From Anaerophaga thermohalophila DSM 12881 (GTDB taxonomy: Bacteria; Bacteroidota; Bacteroidia; Bacteroidales; Marinilabiliaceae), in the NCBI RefSeq assembly GCF_000191885.1, contig NZ_AEWI01000028.1, positions 1-40,819 of the forward strand: a stretch of 40,819 bases of DNA, given 5' to 3'. How positions within the stretch are numbered: position 1 is the first letter of the stretch; the number at the start of each line of letters is the position of its first letter. Below the pieces are notes generated by a model. That model searched no databases. It was not told the origin of the DNA and saw only the letters and a list, made by a program, of their open reading frames with translations. Positions 35,058 to 40,819 of this stretch are shown here, piece after piece. Position numbers and translations under genes: made by a program.

Positions 35058-35669
35058 ATGAGACAGATTCGTATTATTTTTTTATCATTATTAATTGTAT
35101 ATCCTGTTATGGCACAAACCGGGAAGTCTGATTTGCAAAAGGTTGCCACACTTGGAGGCGGCTGTTTTTGGTGTATTGAAGCTGTTTTTAAAGAAGTAAG
35201 AGGTGTTGAAAGAGTTGAATCGGGGTATAGTGGCGGAAAAACCGCCAATCCTACTTATCGTGCAGTATGCTCCGGCCTTACCGGTCATGCCGAAGCGGTG
35301 CGGATATTTTTTAATCCCGCAATAATTTCTTATGCAGAAATACTCACCATCTTTTTTTCGGTTCACGATCCCACTACCTTAAACCGGCAGGGGGCCGACG
35401 TTGGAACGCAATACCGTTCTGTTATTTTTTACCATGATGAGGAGCAGAAGAAAACGGCCGAACAGATAATTGCCGAGCTGGAAAAAAAGAAAGTTTTCAA
35501 CAATCCTGTTGTAACCGAACTGGTACCTGCCGGCCCGTTCTATATCGCTGAAGACTATCACCAGAATTATTTCGAAAACAATCCTTCACAGCCTTATTGC
35601 CAGGTTGTAATTAATCCCAAAATGGACAAGTTCAGAAAAGCGTTCAGAGATAAACTTAAGAGGCAGTAG
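35058..35669 (+). CDS. msrA: Exported peptide-methionine (S)-S-oxide reductase
   Basis: Repairs the S-epimer of methionine sulfoxide in oxidised proteins. The ATG at 35058 gives 203 residues with a signal peptide [20 protein letters not shown]; a longer start lies in repeat DNA and would bury the signal. The catalytic motif is GGGCFWC with Cys36 as nucleophile. [47 protein letters not shown] and [15 protein letters not shown] are conserved. The signal suggests work in the periplasm. The C-terminal cysteine after QPY probably serves as resolving residue. Confidence 0.95.
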   Translation: MRQIRIIFLSLLIVYPVMAQTGKSDLQKVATLGGGCFWCIEAVFKEVRGVERVESGYSGGKTANPTYRAVCSGLTGHAEAVRIFFNPAIISYAEILTIFFSVHDPTTLNRQGADVGTQYRSVIFYHDEEQKKTAEQIIAELEKKKVFNNPVVTELVPAGPFYIAEDYHQNYFENNPSQPYCQVVINPKMDKFRKAFRDKLKRQ

Positions 35670-35684
35670 ATGGGGTTCAAATAG

Positions 35685-35831
35685 ACAATAGACTACGAAT
35701 GGAATAAATCATTTAAAATTCGCAATGAATTGTTGTTGGATGAATATATCATCATGCCAAATCATTTGCACGCCATTATTGTTTTGGATAAAAATGGGAT
35801 TGAAAAAAACGGAACGAATAATTTCCCATGA
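35685..35831 (+). pseudogene. Fragment of a Y1 (REP-associated tyrosine) transposase
   Basis: In one frame between stops this reads YEWNKSFKIRNELLLDEYII followed by MPNHLHAIIVL. The HLH inside MPNHLHAII is the HUH metal-binding motif of IS200/REP-associated transposases, normally preceded by a D/E-x-Y/F-hydrophobic MPNH stretch. Both ends are missing: the catalytic tyrosine helix and the C-terminus are absent, and the frame ends in an amplified repeat. It is a relic. Confidence 0.75.
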
Positions 35832-35837
35832 TTCGCA

Positions 35838-35910
35838 CGGAACGAATAATTCGCACAGAACGCACAGAACGAATAATTCGCACAGAACGCACAGAACGCA
35901 CAGAACGCAC
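35838..35910 (+). repeat. GCACAGAAC nonamer tract
   Basis: Nine-base units of GCACAGAAC interspersed with GAATAATTC lead from the transposase relic to the REP palindrome. Confidence 0.75.
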
Positions 35911-35938
35911 GTAGAGACGCACGGCCGTGCGTCTCTAC
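35911..35938. repeat. Perfect 28-bp REP-like palindrome
   Basis: The half-site GTAGAGACGCACGG followed by its exact complement makes a perfect palindrome. GTAGAGACGC-type palindromes are typical repetitive extragenic elements linked to REP-associated transposases. Confidence 0.8.
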
Positions 35939-36240
35939 AATCCCCGGAATAATCCCCGGAACAATCCCCCGGAACAATCCCCCGGAACAATCCCCCGGTA
36001 TAATCCCCCGGTATAATCCCCCGGAACAATCCCCCGGAACAATCCCCCGGAACAATCCCCCGGAACAATCCCCCGGAACAATCCCCCGGAATAATCCCCC
36101 GGAATAATCCCCCGGAATAATCCCCGGAATAATCCCCCGGAATAATCCCCCGGAATAATCCCCCGGAACAATCCCCCGGAATAATCCCCCCGGAACAATC
36201 CCCCGGAATAATCCCGCGGAATAATCAGCGGAACCATCCC
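35939..36240. repeat. 13-bp GC-rich tandem array
   Basis: About 23 units of AATCCCCCGGAAC with A/C and T variation and occasional 12- or 14-base units. Because 13 is not a multiple of 3, all minus-strand frames stay open and give a 13-residue repeat such as GIVPGDCSGGLFR. Those open frames are a by-product of the period and are not taken as genes. Confidence 0.9.
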
Positions 36241-36334
36241 CCATACAATTGTCGGAACAATCCATAAAACAATCATTTATAGGCAAACCAAAATCAATTT
36301 CATCATTCATCAATTTAAAATTTATCTATGTAAT

Positions 36335-36373
36335 TGGTCTGATGGAATTCGCATGCAAGAACTTATACATATT
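36335..36373 (-). repeat. Dispersed family C repeat, reverse copy
   Basis: The reverse complement reads ATGTATAAGTTCTTGCATGC, matching the copies near 7955 and 24240. Confidence 0.65.
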
Positions 36374-36390
36374 CTGATTCATTGGATTAG

Positions 36391-36566
36391 GTAGAGGTTG
36401 AGGTTGAGAGTTCACCGCTGATGACGCTGATGAACATAGATTATTTTATTTTTATTAACAACAATAAAAATCACATTTTAGTCTGTTTGCTTTTTTTAGA
36501 TTCTTCACTTCGTTCAGAATGACAGAGGGCCACTTGTCATTCTGAGGAGGTAACGACGAAGAATCT
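36391..36566. repeat. Repeat cluster before the cassette array
   Basis: Contains a GAGGTTGAGGTTGAGAG tract (36393-36410), an AGATTCTTC...AATGACA piece (36498-36524) and its inverted partner TGTCATTCTGAGGAGG...AATCT (36535-36566). From 36567 to 36866 only AT-rich sequence with a promoter-like box is seen. Confidence 0.65.
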
Positions 36567-36704
36567 GTTCCCTGTTTTTGGTTTCTTAGATGATTAGAGG
36601 TTAGATGGTGTTTATACATATTTCTTGTTGTGACAAACTTAGCCATGAATCGTTTCATTAAATTGTAAAACTTTTGCGGAAATCAGAAAATATGAAATTT
36701 TCAT

Positions 36705-36712
36705 TATATTTG
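36705..36712 (+). promoter_or_regulatory. Possible promoter facing the cassette array
   Basis: TATATTTG fits TAnnTTTG. It is about 155 bases before the first cassette boundary and points into the array. An 18-codon frame (MKKSTNIRIMIFIANNDL) begins just after it. A TTG lies too far upstream for good spacing. Confidence 0.35.
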
Positions 36713-36866
36713 TTAAAATGAAAAAATCAACGAACATCCGTATAATGATTTTTATAGCAAATAACGATTTATAGCAAAAACAACAATAATATCGTTAAAT
36801 CAGCAACTTACGATGATATTTTAAGTGTGTTTTTAAGGGATATAAAAACAATGACGCTATGGGGAC

Positions 36867-36873
36867 GTTAGGT
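36867..36873 (+). other. Proximal integron core site GTTAGGT
   Basis: GTTAGGT fits GTTRRRY. The cassette start TTAGGTGT is exactly complementary to the R'' arm ACACCTAAC of the first attC (38089-38097), so recombination took place after G36867. No partner arms of an upstream attC are seen, so this could be an attI-type or secondary site. Confidence 0.65.
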
Positions 36874-38215
36874 GTCATATTAAAAAAAATACTTATATGA
36901 AAAAAATACTATTGTTAATTCAGCTTGTTTTGCTTACATTTTTTTCTTGCATAAGTCAGGAAAATGAAGTGAAGTTTGAAAAAGACAGGAGTTTTTACAT
37001 TTACGCAATAATCAATGACTCAATTAAAGGACGATTTGTTTTTGATACTGGCGCAAGCGGCTTGTATCTTGATAGTGCATTTGTTGAACGACATGGCTCA
37101 ATAATTAAATCAAACTTGGATACTGCAAAAATGCGTGGTGCAGGCGCAACAGGGTTTAGGCAGGTTTTACTTATTAAAGACACGATTAGAGTAATGGTCG
37201 GTAGTTATAATCATAATTTTACAGTTTCTCCTATTTTGAAGCTAACAGATATAAATGGAGAGAATATTGCAGGAATTATTGGTAACGAATTCATTAATAA
37301 CAAAATACTAATTATTGATAATGAACGATTGGTTTTGAAAATTGATTCTGGGATAAATCCTAAGAAATATAATTCGATAATTCCATTTAAGTACAGTGAC
37401 GAAAGAATTTATTTCCCCGTGGAATTAAATATTAAAGATAATCAGGCTATTACAGCTTATTTGTTAATGGATTTAGGTTGTGCTGATGCCGTTATTTTAA
37501 ATACCCCATATTTTAATTCTTTAAAATTACAGAATATCTTACCTCAAAATATTGTTTATTATACAATTTTGTTTGGAGGTGCATTAGGGGGAAATTTTAA
37601 TGGAGGAGATTTTCGTATTACTTCACTTAAATTAGGTAATAGTCTAATTAGCAATCCAATTATAAGTTTCTCGGAGGATACATTGGGTGCTTTTTCAAAC
37701 ACTGATTATGATGGATTAATTGGAAATGAAGTTTTAGACAGATATAACTATGCAATAGACTATTACAATCAAAAACTTTATTTGATTGAAAACTCAAAAT
37801 CAGGTAAGGTGTTCAAATCGAGTTTAACAGGTTTTTATGCAATGAAAAAGAATGATATTGCCACCGTAATGTCTATTTATTATCAATCTGAGGCCTATAA
37901 AAGCGGTATTCGATTAGGTGACTCTATCGTTTCAATCAACAATAAAAAAGTAAAAGACTTATCCGAACAAGAATTTAAAGATGAAATGAAGGAGGAAGGA
38001 AAACAAGTAAAACTGACTATATTGAGAAATAAAAAACCGATAGAGATTTCGTTTTATTTAAAATATCTGCTATAACACAAAAGTACGAACACCTAACAAA
38101 GGCTAAAATCAAGCGGGCGAAAAGTGCTAATTTGAAAGGTATTACCTCTAATAAACTTTATCGCAGGTTGACAGTGAAGTGCTCCGAAATGCCCGCCAGC
38201 TTTTAGCCTCAGCCG
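36868..38215 (+). mobile_element. Integron gene cassette 1
   Basis: A 1348-base unit from the core cut at 36867/36868 to that of attC1. It carries one gene (36897-38075) plus its attC. Composition is AT-richer than the chromosomal genes to the left. Confidence 0.8.
36897..38075 (+). CDS. Exported retropepsin-like aspartyl protease with PDZ domain
   Basis: 392 residues. The N-terminus MKKILLLIQLVLLTFFSC is a signal peptide, with a possible lipobox at Cys18. Two aspartyl-protease-like lobes follow. The first has GRFVFDTGASGLYLD with the catalytic DTG at 50-52, and the second has LLMDLGCADAVIL, where DTG has become DLG (192-194). The conserved YDGLIGNEVLDRYNYAIDY lies at 271-289. A C-terminal PDZ domain (about 310-388) has SGIRLGDSIVSINNKKV. 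Such proteins are widespread in Bacteroidota and probably cleave peptides in the envelope; activity is uncertain because of the altered second motif. It is the only gene of cassette 1. Confidence 0.85.
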   Translation: MKKILLLIQLVLLTFFSCISQENEVKFEKDRSFYIYAIINDSIKGRFVFDTGASGLYLDSAFVERHGSIIKSNLDTAKMRGAGATGFRQVLLIKDTIRVMVGSYNHNFTVSPILKLTDINGENIAGIIGNEFINNKILIIDNERLVLKIDSGINPKKYNSIIPFKYSDERIYFPVELNIKDNQAITAYLLMDLGCADAVILNTPYFNSLKLQNILPQNIVYYTILFGGALGGNFNGGDFRITSLKLGNSLISNPIISFSEDTLGAFSNTDYDGLIGNEVLDRYNYAIDYYNQKLYLIENSKSGKVFKSSLTGFYAMKKNDIATVMSIYYQSEAYKSGIRLGDSIVSINNKKVKDLSEQEFKDEMKEEGKQVKLTILRNKKPIEISFYLKYLL

Positions 38216-38221
38216 TTATGG
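38089..38221 (+). other. attC site 1
   Basis: R'' ACACCTAAC (38089-38097), L'' GGCTAAAA (38101-38108), inner arm GCGGGC, then its complement GCCCGC, L' TTTTAGCC (38201-38208) and R' GTTATGG (38215-38221). L'' and L' pair perfectly. About 130 bases long. Confidence 0.85.
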
Positions 38222-39083
38222 GGCATTACAAAAACCCTGACAAATTGACAAACAACCGATTACATAAAATAATAGGATAAAATGAAACGACTTTTAAGAC
38301 ATCCGATTTATTTATTGATACTTTTTGGTCTTTTAGTTTCAATGATTGCAAAAGCGGATACTTGGGCTAATCCGAGTGTTAAGACATATTACTCAGATAA
38401 TAAAGAATTTATATTAATTATTACCCCTAAACGGACTTCTGACAAGTATTATCTATGGAATTACTACAAGAGTAACAACCATCCCCAAACCAAAAAGATT
38501 TTACGGAAAAAGAAAAAGTTTATGCAGAGCATTTCTGCCCAAGATACTGTTTTAATACCATGTAAAGGGGAGTTATATAGGGTAAAAGGAACAACTGATA
38601 GCGTTTTAATTTGGGAAAGGACATTATTAAATGATATTTGTCCTACTTATGCGATAGTGGCAAATGATGGTTCTTCAATTGCGACCTTTGATAATTGGTA
38701 TTCGACTGGATATGGAGTAAATGTTTTTGTTGTCTATGACGAGAAAGGAAATGCAAGAAAGACATATAAACTTGAGGAAATAAGCCCCTTTCCTTTAAAT
38801 GATTATTCCATGTCAATATCATCGTTGTTTTGGAGAAAAAATGTTCATTATATTGATAATGACTGTATTGAAATTATTTTTGAGACAGACGAAAATAAAA
38901 CAACCAAACGTATTTATAATTTGAATAGATTAGAGTTCGAATAATAACGCCCCATAACAATCTGTATACGCCAGCCGGGGCTCCACAGCATATTGCAAGC
39001 ATCGTTTTTCCTTGCTACCCGCTCACGGCTTGACACAATCTTATGGGGTTTGAAAGCCCCGGCCGACCGCATACAGGTCAACG
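38216..39083 (+). mobile_element. Integron gene cassette 2
   Basis: 868 bases. It starts TTATGGGGC, exactly complementary with its preceding G to the GCCCCATAAC arm (38949-38958) of its own attC. Confidence 0.85.
38282..38944 (+). CDS. Exported protein of unknown function (cassette 2)
   Basis: 220 residues, not recognised. A signal peptide is clear (MKRLLRHPIYLLILFGLLVS, cleavage probably after the following MIAKA), so the protein is exported. A basic cluster LRKKKKF lies near residue 75. The later part has beta-strand-like segments (CPTYAIVANDGSSIATFDNW, YGVNVFVVYDEKGN) that suggest a beta-propeller-like or sandwich fold. The gene is the only one in its cassette and starts 66 bases after the core cut. 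AT-rich codon use sets it apart from the chromosomal genes. Confidence 0.7.
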   Translation: MKRLLRHPIYLLILFGLLVSMIAKADTWANPSVKTYYSDNKEFILIITPKRTSDKYYLWNYYKSNNHPQTKKILRKKKKFMQSISAQDTVLIPCKGELYRVKGTTDSVLIWERTLLNDICPTYAIVANDGSSIATFDNWYSTGYGVNVFVVYDEKGNARKTYKLEEISPFPLNDYSMSISSLFWRKNVHYIDNDCIEIIFETDENKTTKRIYNLNRLEFE

Positions 39084-39089
39084 TTATGC
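38949..39089 (+). other. attC site 2
   Basis: R'' GCCCCATAAC (38949-38958), L'' CTGTATACG (38962-38970), inner GCCGGGGC (38974-38981) and its complement GCCCCGGC (39056-39063), L' CGCATACAG (39068-39076, one mismatch), and R' GTTATGC (39083-39089). Confidence 0.88.
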
Positions 39090-39950
39090 GCCATTATAGG
39101 AGAGAGACGCAACTAATCCGAAATTTTAACATCTATGATTTAGTAATAACTAAAATTTTAAACGAAATGAGAAAGCTAAATTTATTTATTGCCTTCATTG
39201 TTTTTTGCTTCTTTTTTTCTAGTTGTCTGAAAGATGAAGAAAATGATAAAGAAAAAATCGTTGAAATAACAATTTACCCAGAGACTGGATTTGGGGCAAG
39301 TGTTATGAGTGATATTTGGACTCAACCTTTGATTTTTTCTGATAATGATGACAATCAGAAACGAATGCTAGTTGATATTATTTTTGAAGACTTGGATTTG
39401 GATTATGAAAGGGGATATAAATATACCTTAAAGGCTAAAAAAGTGTGGATGCACGAGCCACCTCAAGACGTTTCTTCGATTAAGTATGTTTATTTAGAAC
39501 AGCTATCAAAGGAGAAAATTATTACTGAAGATAGTGAAGAAAACTTTGAACTCTTTGTATCATCAAAAACAGTAAAGTTTACACCTAAATTTCCAAGTGA
39601 ATACGAAGGAACAGAATCCTCACCAAAGATTTATAATGCTTTACACACAAAGAAGACTGGTACAGACAATTGGTTGGCTATCGTTGAAATTGAAGGATTT
39701 GACTTTGAAGAAGGTTATGAGTATCTCTTAAATGTTAAGAAGATTACGCAAGCTGAACCATATTTAATTAGATATATACTACTTGACATAAAATCTAAAA
39801 CACTTAAAAATACTGAATAACAGCGCATAACAGCGTATATAACTTATGGCGGGAAAAGTGGTAAATGCAAGCTTTGTGCTTTTCAGTAAATTTGGTGGAA
39901 GCCGACAAAAAAGTGCTTCGAAAACCGCCACAAGTCATATACGCGAAACG
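39084..39950 (+). mobile_element. Integron gene cassette 3
   Basis: 867 bases. Its start, GTTATGCGC with the preceding G, is complementary to GCGCATAAC (39823-39831) of its own attC. Confidence 0.85.
39167..39820 (+). CDS. Lipoprotein with two DUF4377-like repeats (cassette 3)
   Basis: 217 residues from the ATG at 39167; earlier in-frame starts lie inside attC2. The N-terminus MRKLNLFIAFIVFCFFFSSC is a lipoprotein signal. Two related segments follow. One is YERGYKYTLKAKKVWMHEPP with SIKYVYLEQLSKEKI (about 82-117), the other FEEGYEYLLNVKKITQAEPY with LIRYILLDIKSKT (near the C-terminus). Both have the GYxYxLxxKK...YxxLxxxSK pattern of DUF4377 domains. The family function is unknown; a small beta-sheet domain exposed in the envelope is likely. 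It is the only gene of cassette 3. Confidence 0.75.
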   Translation: MRKLNLFIAFIVFCFFFSSCLKDEENDKEKIVEITIYPETGFGASVMSDIWTQPLIFSDNDDNQKRMLVDIIFEDLDLDYERGYKYTLKAKKVWMHEPPQDVSSIKYVYLEQLSKEKIITEDSEENFELFVSSKTVKFTPKFPSEYEGTESSPKIYNALHTKKTGTDNWLAIVEIEGFDFEEGYEYLLNVKKITQAEPYLIRYILLDIKSKTLKNTE

Positions 39951-39956
39951 TTATGC
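39823..39956 (+). other. attC site 3
   Basis: R'' GCGCATAAC (39823-39831), L'' GCGTATAT (39833-39840), ACTT and TGGCGG (39842-39852), their complements CCGCCA and AAGT (39925-39935), L' ATATACGC (39937-39944), and R' GTTATGC (39950-39956). Confidence 0.88.
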
Positions 39957-40723
39957 GAAATATGAATAAAATGAAAACACTGAGACTAATTTCTATTTTG
40001 ATACTTCTCTTCGGTTTGACACAAGGCTGCAAGACGCTAAAAATTGGAAAAGGAAATAAAGAAAGCTTCAAAACACAATTGATAGTATTTCAAACTGGTA
40101 ATGAAATCAATATCGACAAGCCCATAATGACGATTGAAATTGCCAGAAAAGAGTTTTCATTAAGGTTTTACAATAAGAAGTACGATTCAGAGAACAAGAA
40201 ATTCTATTCAGCTCAAATTGCGGCTTTTACTGATAAATCTGAATTTGATAAAATAGAATCAGGTTTGTCAACGTCAGACTTGCCTTGCTTTGAACCAGGC
40301 TCAGGGATGGCACCGAGCAGAAGCGGTAAGTACGAGGCCTTAATATTCAATAATAGTGGGCACCACTATGCACCATACGAAAATTCAGAGAGCAAGAGAG
40401 TAACCCTTTTAAGAGAATCAGACGGACTATTCGAGCTTGAATTTGAAATCAATACCCTATACTACGACAATAAAGAAGTCAAAATGACTGATACTGAATT
40501 GACAGAGTTTTATATAGCATTCCTAATTGATAAGAACCTGAACGGAATAATTGACAAAGGAGAATTGAATAAGCTAATCATTAAAATAAAATAAAGCGCA
40601 TAACAATGGGTATAAAACCATAGGGCGGACAGTAGTTTCCGCAAGTTAGGGATTCGTAGCAAGCTTTGTCTCTTTGGATAAGTAAACAGCTCCGAAATGC
40701 CCTACGTTTCATACCCGAGGCCG
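39951..40723 (+). mobile_element. Integron gene cassette 4
   Basis: 773 bases. GTTATGCG at its start pairs with CGCATAAC (40597-40604) of its own attC. Confidence 0.85.
39962..40594 (+). CDS. Lipoprotein with EF-hand-like C-terminus (cassette 4)
   Basis: About 210 residues of unknown function. The signal MKTLRLISILILLFGLTQGC gives a clean lipobox. ATGs at 39953, 39962 and 39971 are all possible, and the first overlaps the recombination core. The body has no recognised fold. Near the C-terminus DKNLNGIIDKGEL matches a calcium-binding EF-hand loop pattern (Asp, Asn, Asn, then Glu at position 12). That type of end is seen in secreted Bacteroidota proteins with an IDxNxNGxID form. It is the only gene of cassette 4, starting within 11 bases of the core cut. 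Confidence 0.7.
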   Translation: MNKMKTLRLISILILLFGLTQGCKTLKIGKGNKESFKTQLIVFQTGNEINIDKPIMTIEIARKEFSLRFYNKKYDSENKKFYSAQIAAFTDKSEFDKIESGLSTSDLPCFEPGSGMAPSRSGKYEALIFNNSGHHYAPYENSESKRVTLLRESDGLFELEFEINTLYYDNKEVKMTDTELTEFYIAFLIDKNLNGIIDKGELNKLIIKIK

Positions 40724-40729
40724 TTATTG
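40597..40729 (+). other. attC site 4
   Basis: R'' CGCATAAC (40597-40604), L'' GGGTAT (40608-40613), TAGGGC (40621-40626), complement GCCCTA (40699-40704), L' ATACCC (40711-40716), and R' GTTATTG (40723-40729). Confidence 0.85.
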
Positions 40730-40819
40730 CGACACGAAGTCGCTCTATATAATTGTTTTACAGGGCAATAGCCCTGATAAAACCTATTGTTCTTCCAATA
40801 GTATCCTACCGGGACAACG
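40724..40819 (+). mobile_element. Start of integron cassette 5, cut by window end
   Basis: The 96 bases after the core cut begin TTATTGCGAC. No start of a gene is certain in it. If this is a further cassette, its attC should contain the arm CGCAATAAC. Confidence 0.5.

Noticed and set aside
35762..36313. Long minus-strand reading frames with GIVPGDCSGGLFR repeats
   Set aside because: They are produced by the 13-base tandem array, which leaves all three minus frames open; there is no start context or non-repeat domain.
38993..39166. Upstream extension of the cassette 3 gene
   Set aside because: It lies within attC2 and precedes a clean lipoprotein signal at 39167.
1..40819. tRNA or rRNA genes
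   Set aside because: Reading the gaps on both strands showed no cloverleaf with a CCA-type end or rRNA-like stretch.

Overview
The window reads as a chromosomal segment of a Bacteroidota bacterium, most like the anaerobic or facultative polysaccharide-degrading Bacteroidales/Marinilabiliales. The pointers are promoter-like sites of the Bacteroidota form TAnnTTTG, almost no Shine-Dalgarno sequences, a long SecA with a C-terminal zinc-binding tail, a GH5 cellulase with a type IX secretion (Por/T9SS) C-terminal domain, NfnAB transhydrogenase, and many lipoproteins with short lipoboxes. The genus cannot be named from the sequence alone.

Layout. 1-2374: nfnA-nfnB, electron-bifurcating ferredoxin:NADP oxidoreductase. 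2928-3917: a dihydroorotate-dehydrogenase-like flavoprotein. 4052-5137: ribosomal operon rpsF-rpsR-rplI. 5693-7022: mgsA, then a convergent NlpE/META lipoprotein, with a scrap of nrfA and a Tn5/Nextera mosaic-end-like sequence between them. 8182-9924: secreted cellulase. 10107-14994: a small unknown protein, secA and lgt. 15065-16213: two head-to-head genes that both look 5'-truncated. 16502-21718: CAAX-type M48 protease, hemH, a convergent methyl-accepting protein and sucD. 22484-24088: cobB-type sirtuin and fabG. 24516-28930: a tight run of iron alcohol dehydrogenase, lipoprotein, PBP4-type dacB and a YafV-type amidase. 29229-31178: hybrid histidine kinase with a degenerate receiver. 31485-35669: two radical SAM genes (TIGR01212 and YgiQ families) and exported msrA.

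The intergenic DNA is unusually rich in repeats. There are two families of exactly 141-bp palindromic elements that share their ends but not their cores. Two copies are flanked by 7-bp direct repeats, which marks them as mobile, and one sits in the leader of the cellulase gene. There is also a roughly 60-bp dispersed repeat that abuts nfnA, TCATTCTGAGGAG-type repeats, CTCAAC/CTCAGC hexamer tracts with a 263-bp tandem duplication, CTAACA-type tracts, and a 13-bp GC-rich tandem array beside a Y1 (REP-associated) transposase fragment and a perfect REP-like palindrome.

The most striking region is 36867-40819. It is an integron-type gene cassette array with four complete attC sites, four complete single-gene cassettes and the start of a fifth. 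Each cassette's first bases are exactly complementary to the R'' arm of its own attC, as expected for excised circles. No integrase is visible on the proximal side, so it looks like an array lacking its integrase (CALIN type). All four cargo proteins carry export signals, most as lipoproteins, and none resembles a resistance gene.
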